Of a stretch of DNA of 64,000 nucleotides, positions 40,373 through 48,814 are shown in pieces (position 1 is the stretch's first letter; every line of letters begins with the position of its first letter). The stretch spans positions 62,001 to 126,000 of the forward strand of contig NZ_CP044427.1 in NCBI RefSeq assembly GCF_008843165.1. Direction: 5' to 3'. The notes under the pieces are model-generated. The model was not told the origin of the DNA. It saw nothing but the letters and a program-made list of their open reading frames with translations, and did no database searches. Made by a program: the position numbers and the translations under genes. This stretch comes from Ornithinimicrobium pratense. Lineage in GTDB: Bacteria > Actinomycetota > Actinomycetes > Actinomycetales > Dermatophilaceae.

Positions 40373-42148
40373 TCAGGGGGCCGGGGGCGGCGTCCCCTCC
40401 TGCGGGTGCCCCTGGCCCGTGGAGCTTCCGCCCCGACGGGGAGCGCTGCCGGCGGCGACGGCCTCCATTTCCAGGGCCAGCTCCTGGTCGTCGTCCCCGG
40501 GGTAGGCACGGGCGCTCTTCATCGCGATGAACGCCTCCACGATGACCCACAGCGCGGAGATGAGGATGACGATGTCGAGGACGAGCAGCAGCCAGTCGCG
40601 CTGCTCCCAGAAGGTCCCCAGCTGCACCAACAGTGCATAGATGGTCATCGCCCCCAGGAAGACGAGAGGGATGAGCGTCGGCAGCGGACTGCGGCCGCGA
40701 CGGAGCAGCATGATCGTGACGATCGACAGCGTCAGCGCGGCCAGAAGCTGGTTGGTGGTGCCAAAGAGCGGCCAGATCCGCATGCCACCGGAGCCGTCCG
40801 CGCCGGCGCCGAAGGTCAGCGCCAGGCCGACGCCGACCGCGATGACGGTGGCGAGCATGCGGTTGAGGTTGACCCCCGCGATCTGCCCGATCTCCTGGAT
40901 CACGAACCGCTTCAGCCGCACGCCGGTGTCCATGGTCGTGGCCGCGAAGAGGATCGCGGTGGTCGCGATGATCGTGGCCGCGAGTGACTGTGGCAGCCCT
41001 AGCCCCGCCTCGACGATCCGGCCGCCGCCCTGCACGAACGCGTTCACGCCGCCGTCGTTGAAGGCCTGGTAGGTGTCCTCCCACTGGGCCAGGGTCGCGA
41101 AGCCGGCGGTGGTGGCGATGATGGAGCCCAGGGCGAGCAGACCCTCGCCGACCGCGCCGAAGTAACCGACGAAGCGGGCGTCGCCCTCTTTGGCCAGCTG
41201 CTTGGAGCTGGTGCCGGAGGAGACCATGCCGTGGAAACCGGAGATGGCGCCGCAGGCGATGGTGACGAACAGCAGCGGCACGAGCGAAGGTGTGCCCTCG
41301 GGCAGGTTGGTGTTGTAGGCCGGGGCGACGACCTCCGGGCGGGCGATGAGCACCGAGCCGTAGAGGATGCCCAGGGCGATGAACAGCTGCAGACCGTTGA
41401 TGTAGTCGCGCGGCTGCAGCAGCATCCACACCGGCAGCATCGAGGCGACACCGGCGTAGAGGAACAGCAGGATGATCCAGACCGAGCGGTCCGGCAGGCC
41501 CAGCACCGTCTCGGGCAGGGCCAGCGGCACGTTGTCGCCGAGCAGGATCAGGCCGTAGAGCGCGACGACGCCGACGACCGAGACCAGCGGCAGGCTCCAC
41601 TTGAGGCGGTAGATGGCCTGCCCGATGGCCAGTGCCACCAGCAGGGCACCCCAGGTCGGGATGACCGCCGTCGGCGTGCCGACCAGCAGGTTGGAGATCA
41701 CGACCGAGAAGGCTGCGTTGACCATCAGCAGCACCAGGAAGATCACGACGAGGAACAGGTTGCGGCCACGCGCCCCGATGTAGCGGCCGGACAGGGCGCC
41801 GATCGACTGGCCACGGTTGCGGATGGAGGCCCACAGCGCGCCCAGGTCGTGCATGCCGGCGAAGAAGACCGTGCCGATGGTGACCCAGAGGAAGGCGGGC
41901 AGCCATCCCCAGATCACCGCGACGGCGGGCCCGACGATCGGCGCGGCTCCGGCGACCGAGGTGAAGTGGTGGCCCCACAGCACGTACTTGTTGGTCGGGA
42001 CGTAGTCGACGCCGTCATCCAGCATGACGGCCGGGGTGGGTCGGGAGTCGTCCAGGGCGTAGATCTTCTCCGCGAGAAACTTGGAGTAGAGGGCGTACCC
42101 CGCAAGGACCATCGCCGCGCCGATGAGGGCGAGAGTGAGCGAGTTCAT
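40373..42148 (-). CDS. cstA: Carbon starvation protein A (peptide/pyruvate transporter)
   Basis: A 591-residue polytopic transporter with about 16 hydrophobic segments. The family signature SKFLAEKIYALDD is at the start, followed by TNKYVLWGHHFTSVAGAAPIVGPAVAVIWGWLP and SIGALSGRYIGARGRN. CstA imports pyruvate or peptides in E. coli and is induced under carbon limitation. A ribosome site GGAGAG precedes ATG 42148. A small partner such as YbdD is usually next; here the cory-CC-star gene occupies that position. Confidence 0.95.
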   Translation of the reverse strand: MNSLTLALIGAAMVLAGYALYSKFLAEKIYALDDSRPTPAVMLDDGVDYVPTNKYVLWGHHFTSVAGAAPIVGPAVAVIWGWLPAFLWVTIGTVFFAGMHDLGALWASIRNRGQSIGALSGRYIGARGRNLFLVVIFLVLLMVNAAFSVVISNLLVGTPTAVIPTWGALLVALAIGQAIYRLKWSLPLVSVVGVVALYGLILLGDNVPLALPETVLGLPDRSVWIILLFLYAGVASMLPVWMLLQPRDYINGLQLFIALGILYGSVLIARPEVVAPAYNTNLPEGTPSLVPLLFVTIACGAISGFHGMVSSGTSSKQLAKEGDARFVGYFGAVGEGLLALGSIIATTAGFATLAQWEDTYQAFNDGGVNAFVQGGGRIVEAGLGLPQSLAATIIATTAILFAATTMDTGVRLKRFVIQEIGQIAGVNLNRMLATVIAVGVGLALTFGAGADGSGGMRIWPLFGTTNQLLAALTLSIVTIMLLRRGRSPLPTLIPLVFLGAMTIYALLVQLGTFWEQRDWLLLVLDIVILISALWVIVEAFIAMKSARAYPGDDDQELALEMEAVAAGSAPRRGGSSTGQGHPQEGTPPPAP

Positions 42149-42252
42149 GGCAGTTCTCTCCGGTGAGGGGGCAAGCGAGCGACGCCCCGACCGTAGCGGT
42201 CGCCGGCGGAGCAGTCAGACCGCCGTCCACATCGTTATCAACTTGTAACGTC

Positions 42253-42268
42253 AGTCACTCACGTCACA
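42253..42268 (-). promoter_or_regulatory. Possible CRP-family site upstream of cstA
   Basis: The site is AGTCA-N6-TCACA on the plus strand, which matches 8 of 10 conserved bases of the CRP/GlxR consensus TGTGA-N6-TCACA. It lies 105-120 bases before the cstA start and beside the end of the DUF4097 gene. cstA is CRP-controlled in E. coli. A single imperfect site is weak evidence. Confidence 0.25.
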
Positions 42269-42274
42269 CACGTC

Positions 42275-43147
42275 TCAGCCGACCGGCACCATCCGGATGG
42301 TGCCCAGGCTCGTCCGTGCCCGGAGGGTATGCGGTGCGGCCGGGTCGCGGGAGACCCGGATGACCTCGTCGCCGAGGCTGGTCTCGCTGTCCACGGCGTA
42401 GGACACCCCGCCCGGCATCTCCAGGTGAACGTCACCCAGGCTGGTGGTGGCCGACACCAGGGCGGGGGGTTCCTGGGGTTGCACCCGGATGGTGCCGAGA
42501 CTGGCCTCGGCCAGCACCGTCTGGGGGGTGCCGCTGACCTGGATGTCGCCCAGGTCGGTCTGCACCTCGACCTGGCCGGGGTCGCCGCCGACCGTCACGT
42601 CGCCCATGCTGCTGAGCACGGTGACGTCCCCGGTCGAGATGATGTCCACGTCACCCAGGGAGGCCCGCACCTCGACCGCGGTGCCGGGCGGCACGGACAG
42701 CTCGACGTCGGCGGCGCAGTTGCCCCAGTTGCCGCCCGGGCACGGCGCGGAGACGACCAGTTGCTCGTCGGGGCCCTGCCCCACCCGCAGCTCGGGCTCC
42801 CGGAAGGACCACCGGGAGTTCAGCGTCACGGTCGGGGACTCGCCCGCCCGGATCTCCCGGACCACCACGTCCCCGCGGCCACCCTCGACCAGTACTGTGC
42901 CCGTCTCCTCGAGCGTGTCCAGGGATGCGCCCTCTAGCGCCTGCACGCTCGTCGCCTCCTGCCGCGCCATGCTCGGCACCAGGGACAGGCTCGACCCGGT
43001 GATCATCACCGCGGCGACCAGTACGCCGACCCCGCGCAGCACGCCATACCCGGGCCGCGAGCTGCGCACCCGCGCCGGGGGAAGGCTCGGCATGCCCCGA
43101 GCCGCTTGCTCCGGGCTCGGGCGCCCGGTCCGGACCCGCTCACTCAC
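42275..43147 (-). CDS. DUF4097 family beta-strand repeat protein
   Basis: A 290-residue protein. One transmembrane helix (about 35-55, GVLRGVGVLVAAVMITGSSL) leads to an extracellular beta-helix-like region of short SLGDV or SMGDV repeats (about 130-290), typical of DUF4097. GTG 43147 overlaps the response-regulator stop by 8 bases, so it is the third gene of a histidine kinase-regulator-DUF4097 unit. Such proteins are often linked to cell-envelope stress sensing; the role is inferred from context. Confidence 0.87.
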   Translation of the reverse strand: MSERVRTGRPSPEQAARGMPSLPPARVRSSRPGYGVLRGVGVLVAAVMITGSSLSLVPSMARQEATSVQALEGASLDTLEETGTVLVEGGRGDVVVREIRAGESPTVTLNSRWSFREPELRVGQGPDEQLVVSAPCPGGNWGNCAADVELSVPPGTAVEVRASLGDVDIISTGDVTVLSSMGDVTVGGDPGQVEVQTDLGDIQVSGTPQTVLAEASLGTIRVQPQEPPALVSATTSLGDVHLEMPGGVSYAVDSETSLGDEVIRVSRDPAAPHTLRARTSLGTIRMVPVG

Positions 43148-43859
43148 CGCCGTGCTCCAGCCACTGCAGCACGGCCAGCACGCGCCGGTGGTCGTCCCCG
43201 GTCGGCGGCAGCTCGAGCTTGGTGAAGATCGAGGAGACGTTCTTCTCCACGGCGCCCTCACCGATCCACAACTCGCGGCTGATCGCAGAGTTGGTCCGGC
43301 CCTGCGCCATGAGCCGCATGACGTCCCGCTCGCGCGGTGTAAGCCGCTCCAGGGGGTCGACATTGCGGGCGCGCGACATCAGCTGACCGATCACTTCGGG
43401 GTCCAGGGCGGTGCCGCCGCCGGCGACCGTGCTCAGCGCCTCCACGAACTCGCTGGTGTCGGCGACGCGGTCCTTGAGCAGGTAGCCGACCCCCCGGGGC
43501 CGCCCGGCGAGCAGCTCGGTGGCATAGCGCTCCTCGACGTACTGGCTGAGCACGACCACCCCGGTCGTGGGCAGCTCCTCGCGCACCACGAGCGCGGCCT
43601 GCAGGCCCTCGGCGGTGAAGGTGGGCGGCATGCGGACATCGACGACGACCAGGTCGGGGCGGTGCTCACGCACCGCGGCGAGGAAGCTCTCGGCGTCCGG
43701 GCAGGCGGCGACCACGTCGAAACCGGTGGCGGTGAGCAGCCGGACGATGCCGTCCCGCAGCAGCACCGAGTCCTCGGCGAGAATGACGCGCAGGGGCCGG
43801 GCCTGCCCGTCGGGCGCGTCTTGTCCGGCGGGTCCGTTCGCCTGTGGGTATGCGGTCAT
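43140..43859 (-). CDS. Response regulator, NarL/LuxR type
   Basis: A 239-residue regulator. The receiver domain (about 23-145) has the acidic pair (AEDS), the phosphoacceptor Asp in VVVDVRMPP, and conserved Lys in LLKDR. The C-terminal LuxR HTH (about 170-235) reads LTPRERDVMRLMAQGRTNSAIS. It overlaps the kinase gene by four bases (43856-43859) and pairs with it. Confidence 0.94.
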   Translation of the reverse strand: MTAYPQANGPAGQDAPDGQARPLRVILAEDSVLLRDGIVRLLTATGFDVVAACPDAESFLAAVREHRPDLVVVDVRMPPTFTAEGLQAALVVREELPTTGVVVLSQYVEERYATELLAGRPRGVGYLLKDRVADTSEFVEALSTVAGGGTALDPEVIGQLMSRARNVDPLERLTPRERDVMRLMAQGRTNSAISRELWIGEGAVEKNVSSIFTKLELPPTGDDHRRVLAVLQWLEHGGE

Positions 43860-45367
43860 CGCTGTCCTCCGGCCAGGCTCAGCGGCAGGGTGATGGCCAC
43901 GGTGGTGCCGGTGCCGACCGGGGAGTGCACGTGCACCTGACCGTCCACGGCAGCGACCCGCTGCCGCAGCCCCGTCAGCCCGGTGCCCGCCCCGACGACC
44001 GCACCGCCTCCACCGTCGTCGGTGATGGTCACGGCCAGCAGGTCGCCGTCCAGCCCCCGGGCGGTGCCCAGCTCGATCGTGGCCCGGGAGGCGCCGGAGT
44101 GTTTGGTGACGTTGGTCAGCGCCTCGGAGATGCAGAAGTAGGCGATCGCCTCGACGGTCGGCTCCAGGCGGCCCGAGGGCAGCCGCGAGGTGACCGTGAC
44201 CGGCACCGGGGAACGGTCGGCCAGGGCGGAGACGGCGGCGTCCAGGCCCCGGTCGGCCAAGATCGGCGGGACGATCCCGCGCGCGACCTGGCGCATCTCG
44301 GTGATGGCCTCCTTGCTGGAGGCGTGCGCCTCGTCCAGCAGGTCGCGCACGAGGCGTGCGGCCGCGGGATCGTCGGGGTTGCGGTCGAGGGCGTCCCGGG
44401 CCAGCCCGAGGTTCATCGCCACCGAGACCAGCCGCTGCTGTGGACCGTCGTGCAGGTCCCGCTCGATCCGGCGGCGCTCGCCCTCGACGGAGTCCAGGGT
44501 CTCGGTGCGGGTCGTGGTGAGGGTCTGCACCCGCTGGCTCATGGCCCGCAGCTGGGTCTGCGGGTCGGAGCCGATCAGCCACCGGGCCAGGGCCACGTCG
44601 ACACCGGCGAGCCCGCGGGCCGCGGCGGGCACCAGCGCGAGCAGCAGCAGCCCGAGACCGCACAGCAGGCTCAGGGAGAGCGGTCCTGTCGAGACGGGGA
44701 TGGCCCACAGCACCCATACCCGCGGCACCGTCCAGCCCCACAGCGGCAGGGAGGCCAGGATGAGCGCCTGCGACGCCAGCGTGAGCAGGAGGCTGGCACT
44801 GACCAGCCCCCACAACGAGTGCAGGCCCGCCCAGCCCAGCGACTTGAGCCGTGGCTGGTCCAGGCCAAGTGTGCGCAGCCACGGCGGGGCGGACGACGGG
44901 GCCGGATCGCCGATGTCGATCCCGAGGAAGGCCGCGATCCGGTGCCGTTCGACCCGAGCCAGACCCCAGGCGCCCCAGATCGCCGGGGTGAGCAGCAGCA
45001 TGCCCACACCGATGGCGGGCAGGGAGAAGAAACCCGCGATCGCGAGCGACACCAGCACGATCGCGGCCACGGCGGTGAACACGCTGGTCGTCACGTGCGC
45101 CACCGACCACAGGGCGGTCCTGCTGCGCTCACCCCAGGACCACACGTGCCGCTCACCCGGCCGCGAGCCCGGCGCGTCGCCGGGAGCAGTCTGTGCCGTC
45201 TCCGCCGCCCCGGCGGCGCGGAGCTGGCCGGGGGCGCGGTCATCCTGCCCGTCCCAACCCTCGCCGGGGCCGGTCAGCCGGGGCAGGGCAGGAGGATCTT
45301 GCATGCGTAGACCAGGGGCTGCATAGGGGGGTAGTCCGCCGGACGCGGGAAGTGCGGGGCTGCTCAT
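43856..45367 (-). CDS. Sensor histidine kinase (HisKA_3 / HATPase)
   Basis: A 503-residue sensor kinase. A proline-rich N-terminus (1-75) is followed by a sensor with six hydrophobic segments in two groups (about 85-160 and 180-250). The dimerisation/phosphoacceptor region is RRRIERDLHDGPQQRL (His near 318), and the ATPase domain shows EALTNVTKHSGA and TITDDGGGG. This is a LiaS/DesK-like kinase. It cotranscribes with the next two genes. ATG 45367 is chosen; a TTG or farther-upstream start is less likely. Confidence 0.92.
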   Translation of the reverse strand: MSSPALPASGGLPPYAAPGLRMQDPPALPRLTGPGEGWDGQDDRAPGQLRAAGAAETAQTAPGDAPGSRPGERHVWSWGERSRTALWSVAHVTTSVFTAVAAIVLVSLAIAGFFSLPAIGVGMLLLTPAIWGAWGLARVERHRIAAFLGIDIGDPAPSSAPPWLRTLGLDQPRLKSLGWAGLHSLWGLVSASLLLTLASQALILASLPLWGWTVPRVWVLWAIPVSTGPLSLSLLCGLGLLLLALVPAAARGLAGVDVALARWLIGSDPQTQLRAMSQRVQTLTTTRTETLDSVEGERRRIERDLHDGPQQRLVSVAMNLGLARDALDRNPDDPAAARLVRDLLDEAHASSKEAITEMRQVARGIVPPILADRGLDAAVSALADRSPVPVTVTSRLPSGRLEPTVEAIAYFCISEALTNVTKHSGASRATIELGTARGLDGDLLAVTITDDGGGGAVVGAGTGLTGLRQRVAAVDGQVHVHSPVGTGTTVAITLPLSLAGGQR

Positions 45368-45824
45368 GAACACCACCGTAGTGACCCCCAACACCCCCCG
45401 ACAGAACGTTCACCCCCGGGACCGTGGGGGGCTAGCCCCCGGGCTGTCGGCCGGAACGCGCCGCCCAGTCGCGCCAGACTGTCGGCCTGCTGGGCGCCGG
45501 GCATGGGGGAAGAGCGCGCTGGGCCCGTGACTTCCCGCGCGCCCTTCCCCGGTGCACCCGCCCCCCGGTGGTCGCGACTCCGGAGCGATGAGATCCCTCC
45601 GTGTGCGGTGCCAGCCGGTGCACCTGGACCGTGTCGGCCGACGTCTGAGGGAGCAGACTTCGACCTTCGGTAGCGGTCACTTACTACTGTACGTCGGGCA
45701 TCACCAACACCGGGTATACAACGGGTAAGGAGTTGGTCAAGTTTTCCCGTGGACACCTCCAGCCCCCTTCCGGATACGCTCCTCGCCAGGCAGGACATCC
45801 CGGGCTGGTGCAGACTCCCCAGGT
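45368..45824. other. Intergenic region, 457 bases
   Basis: No convincing gene on either strand; the open frames have no resemblance to known families. It lies between the divergent kinase operon and the DNA ligase gene, so it should contain two promoters. Visible features are a palindrome GGGGGCTAGCCCCC (45427-45440), a pair CCCTC/GAGGG around 45595-45655 that could form an RNA stem, and TATACA (45715-45720) upstream of the ligase. None matches a riboswitch I recognise. Confidence 0.5.
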
Positions 45825-47369
45825 ATGCAGCTCGCCCGCGTGATCGAGACCTCCGCCGCGGTCGCTGCCACCCGGTCGCGCACGGCCAAGACCGCGCTGC
45901 TGGCCCAGACCCTTCGGGAGGCGGCAGCGGCTGACTCGGCCCGGCTGGTCGAGGTGGTGGCCGACTACCTGGCCGGCACCCTGCCCCAGCGCACGGTCGG
46001 CGTCGGCTGGCGCGGGCTGCGCACCCTGCCGGACCCGGCAGCCAGGTCGACGATGGCAGTGCTGGAGGTCGACGCAGCACTGGAGGACCTGCGCGCGCAG
46101 AGCGGGGCCGGGTCGACTGCCACCCGCGCGACGGCGGTGGATCAGCTCTTCGCCCGCGCCACCGGGCCCGAGCAGCGTTGGCTGGCAGGGCTCATCACCG
46201 GCGAGCTGCGGCAGGGGGCCGGTGACGGCGTCCTGCTCCCGGCCATCGCTGCGGCCGCGGACGTGCCGGAGGCCCTGGTCCGGCGCGCCGTCATGCTGGC
46301 CGGGTTCCCCGGCCCGGTGGCCCGGGCCGCGCTCGCCGGCGGTGCCGAGGCGCTGGAGCGCATCCGGCTGGAGGTGGGGCGCCCGCTGCGGCCCATGCTG
46401 GCCGGCTCCGCACCGTCCGTCGAGGAGGCGGTGGACGGGTCGCGGGAGGTCGGCATCGAGACGAAGCTGGACGGGATCCGGCTGCAGATCCACCTGGACG
46501 CACGGCCCGAGACCTCCGGCGGGTCTGGCCCGGTGGTGCGCCTCTTCACCCGCAGCCTGGAGGAGATCACCGACCGCCTGCCCGAAGTGGTCAGGGTGCT
46601 CGGGGCTCTGGACGCGACGACCGCGGTCCTTGACGGCGAGGTCATCGCCCTGCAGGACGACGGGCGCCCGCACCCGTTCCAGGTCACGGGGGCACGCACC
46701 GCCTCCAGCGCCGACCCCGGGGCGCTGGCGCGCAGGACCCCGGTGACGACATACCTTTTCGACCTGCTGCACCTAAACGGGCGAGATGTGCTGGACGAGC
46801 CGGCCCAGGAACGGTGGGCGGCGCTGCGGCAGCTGGCGCCTGACCTGGGCGTGGACCGGCTGGTGACCAGCGACCCCGTCGCGGCCCGGTCCTTCTTCGA
46901 CGACGTCCTGGCCCACGGGCACGAGGGCGTGGTGGTCAAGGACCCGGCGGCCCCCTACGCCGCCGGCCGGCGCGGGGCCGGCTGGGTGAAGGTCAAGCCA
47001 CGCCGGACGGCGGATCTGGTCGTCACCGGCGTGGAGTGGGGCAGCGGGCGACGTCAGGGGTGGCTGTCAAACATCCACCTGGCCGCCCGCGACCCGAAGA
47101 CCGGGGAGCTGGTGATGGTCGGCAAGACCTTCAAGGGCATGACCGACTCAGTGCTGGCCTGGCAGACGGAGCGTTTCCTCGGCCTGGAGACCGGGCGCGA
47201 GGGGCACGTGGTCCACGTCCACCCCGAGCAGGTCGTGGAGATCGCCTACGACGGGGTGCAGACCTCGCGGCGCTATCCCGGCGGGATCGCGCTGCGCTTC
47301 GCGCGGGTGCTGCGCTACCGCGACGACAAGGGGCCGCAGGAGGCGGACACGCTCGACGCCCTGCAGTGA
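45825..47369 (+). CDS. ATP-dependent DNA ligase
   Basis: A 514-residue LigB-type ligase that seals nicks with ATP. The adenylation motif is IETKLDGIRLQIH with the nucleophilic Lys near residue 214, followed by TRSLEEITDRLP, VLDGEVIALQDDG, EGVVVKDP and the OB-fold motif VKVKPR. An N-terminal domain (1-195) is typical of LigB/LigI-like bacterial enzymes. There are no ku or ligD neighbours, so an NHEJ role is not indicated. ATG 45825 is the start; TATACA upstream may be the promoter. Confidence 0.93.
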   Translation: MQLARVIETSAAVAATRSRTAKTALLAQTLREAAAADSARLVEVVADYLAGTLPQRTVGVGWRGLRTLPDPAARSTMAVLEVDAALEDLRAQSGAGSTATRATAVDQLFARATGPEQRWLAGLITGELRQGAGDGVLLPAIAAAADVPEALVRRAVMLAGFPGPVARAALAGGAEALERIRLEVGRPLRPMLAGSAPSVEEAVDGSREVGIETKLDGIRLQIHLDARPETSGGSGPVVRLFTRSLEEITDRLPEVVRVLGALDATTAVLDGEVIALQDDGRPHPFQVTGARTASSADPGALARRTPVTTYLFDLLHLNGRDVLDEPAQERWAALRQLAPDLGVDRLVTSDPVAARSFFDDVLAHGHEGVVVKDPAAPYAAGRRGAGWVKVKPRRTADLVVTGVEWGSGRRQGWLSNIHLAARDPKTGELVMVGKTFKGMTDSVLAWQTERFLGLETGREGHVVHVHPEQVVEIAYDGVQTSRRYPGGIALRFARVLRYRDDKGPQEADTLDALQ

Positions 47370-47383
47370 ATGCGCCTGGCGGA

Positions 47384-48418
47384 TCAGCGGTCCATGGGCT
47401 CGACCGTCGTCACCGGCCCCGGATCCACGTCGGCGCCCGCCAGCACGGTCCGCTCCTCGCGGATCGGCAGGGTATGGCGGACCGGTGGCTCGGTCCGGAA
47501 GTCGCCGGGCCGATGGCCCTCGCGGATCGGCAGGGTATGGCGGACCGGTGGCTCGGTCCGGAAGTCGCCGGGCCGATGGCCCTCGCGGATCGGCAGGGTA
47601 TGGCGGACGGGTGGCTCGACCACCCGGAAGCAGCCGGGCCGCAGCTCGCTGCGGATGGGCAGGGTATGCCGGATCGGTCCCACCCTCCTCGGGTCCACCA
47701 CCGGGTTCCGATCGCTACGGATCGGCAGGGTGTGCCGGATGATCCCGCCCGCCGCCAGCTCGCGCCACACCTGCGAGGGCACCAGACTGCGCAGGAACTC
47801 CGGGGAGGTGCCGTGGGGGAACATCGCCTCCAGGTCGTCGCGGACCTGCGCGAGCCGGTCGTGGCAGCGCTGATCCTGCACCTCGAGGTCGTCGACGTGC
47901 TGCCGGACCAGGCGCTCGCGGTCATCCACGGGCAGGACCTCGCGCCACGGCTCCACGGTGAGGCTGCCGACGCCCGACTGCAGGCTCGCCCCTGCCGGAT
48001 CGCCCGGTTGTCCGGGGAGCCCGATGGACGGGTCGCGGGGCTCGGCGCCGAAGATCGGCCCGGGGCCTCCGGGTGAGCCGAAGCGGGGGCCCGGGCCGCC
48101 GCCGTCGGAGAGCAGCTCGACCAGCCGGGGGCCGTGCCATGCCATCGCCGCGGCGAGTTCCAGCAGGGCCGTCCCGGCCGCATCGCAGCAGTCCGCGAGG
48201 CGGGTCAGCATGGTGCGGGCGGTGCTGGAGGCCTCCTCGGCCCGGTCGGTGACCTGGCCCTGCCAGCCCAGGGCTGTGACCGGCGAGCCGAGGGTCGATG
48301 CGACGGTGACCTCGACCCCGCCCAGGAGCCCGGCCAGCTCGCGCAACCGCTCCCCGGCGGCGCGCACGCCTGCCCCGTCGTGCAGCATCCACGGGCTGAC
48401 CAGGGGGTGGGTCGTCAT
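47384..48418 (-). CDS. WXG100-like protein with C-terminal RHTLPIR repeats
   Basis: A 344-residue protein I cannot assign to a family. Residues 1-100 are mainly helical with GWQG (W-x-G) near residue 52, and resemble WXG100-type domains. A Gly/Pro linker (107-145) precedes a charged helical region (150-215). The C-terminal third has five copies of RHTLPIR spaced 21-22 residues apart (about 228-320) with loops ending in R/E-H/D-R-P-G-D-F-R. No signal peptide. The preceding 88-residue gene overlaps by four bases, so the two form an operon. The repeat may bind a ligand or protein; function is unknown. Confidence 0.7.
   Translation of the reverse strand: MTTHPLVSPWMLHDGAGVRAAGERLRELAGLLGGVEVTVASTLGSPVTALGWQGQVTDRAEEASSTARTMLTRLADCCDAAGTALLELAAAMAWHGPRLVELLSDGGGPGPRFGSPGGPGPIFGAEPRDPSIGLPGQPGDPAGASLQSGVGSLTVEPWREVLPVDDRERLVRQHVDDLEVQDQRCHDRLAQVRDDLEAMFPHGTSPEFLRSLVPSQVWRELAAGGIIRHTLPIRSDRNPVVDPRRVGPIRHTLPIRSELRPGCFRVVEPPVRHTLPIREGHRPGDFRTEPPVRHTLPIREGHRPGDFRTEPPVRHTLPIREERTVLAGADVDPGPVTTVEPMDR
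47459..47737 (-). repeat. 63-66 bp tandem repeats encoding RHTLPIR
   Basis: Five copies of a 21-bp core lie at 47459-47479, 47522-47542, 47585-47605, 47651-47671 and 47717-47737. Each encodes RHTLPIR on the minus strand. Spacing is 63, 63, 66 and 66 bp. The first two 63-bp units are identical in DNA, so they arose by recent duplication; the remaining units have diverged outside the core. Confidence 0.93.
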
Positions 48419-48681
48419 GGGGCGTCTCCCGTCGCCGTGGCGGTGCGCTCGGCCAGCTCGCCCATGGCCGTGCCCACGACTCGCAGCTCACCGCGCACCA
48501 GCCATAGCCTCCGGTCCACCAGGCCGCGGAAGGGCTCGAGCGCCGCGAGGGTGCGGGAGCCCTGCAGCTCGGCGGCAGCGTCGGTACACCGTGAGTCCCG
48601 GCACGCACCCTCCACGTCCGTCCCCGCGTCGACCACCCGGCGCGCGGCCTGCCTTGTGGCCTCGATGTCGATGTACGGCAT
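48415..48681 (-). CDS. Hypothetical protein, partner of the RHTLPIR-repeat gene
   Basis: An 88-residue protein beginning MPYIDIEATRQAARRVVDAG and predicted to be mostly helical, without membrane segments. I see no known family. It carries three Cys within or near CRDSRCTD. ATG 48681 has an AAGGGGAG ribosome site and the stop overlaps the downstream gene. Its size and helical content recall small WXG100/ESX partners, which is inference. Confidence 0.65.
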   Translation of the reverse strand: MPYIDIEATRQAARRVVDAGTDVEGACRDSRCTDAAAELQGSRTLAALEPFRGLVDRRLWLVRGELRVVGTAMGELAERTATATGDAP

Positions 48682-48776
48682 CCGACTCCCCTTGGTCCCG
48701 TTCCGTCTGCCCTCGGCCCGTCCACCCTAACGGCCCGCACGCCCTCCTGTCCCGGCGCCGTCCCCGGCTACCCACC

Positions 48777-48805
48777 TTGCACGGGCCCAACACCCTGCCT
48801 AGCCT
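48777..48805 (+). promoter_or_regulatory. Candidate promoter of the SDR-TspO gene
   Basis: TTGCAC (48777-48782) and TAGCCT (48800-48805) are separated by 17 bp. The predicted start site lies a few bases before ATG 48815, so the transcript would be nearly leaderless. There is no Shine-Dalgarno sequence before this ATG, which agrees. Confidence 0.4.
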
Positions 48806-48814
48806 CGGACAAAC

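Noticed and set aside
45368..45824. Riboswitch or SRP/6S RNA in the gap before the ligase
   Set aside because: No conserved core of a known class is visible; the possible stems are short.
45364..46080. Minus-strand frame in the gap before the DNA ligase
   Set aside because: Runs into the ligase gene and has no start signal or recognised domain; treated as non-coding.
47459..47737. Possible CRISPR-like array
   Set aside because: Repeats are 21-bp cores with non-unique, coding spacers in one reading frame; no cas genes.
47485..47742. Plus-strand repeat-containing frame (MARSGSRRADGPRG repeats)
   Set aside because: It is the opposite strand of the RHTLPIR repeat gene and only mirrors its tandem units.
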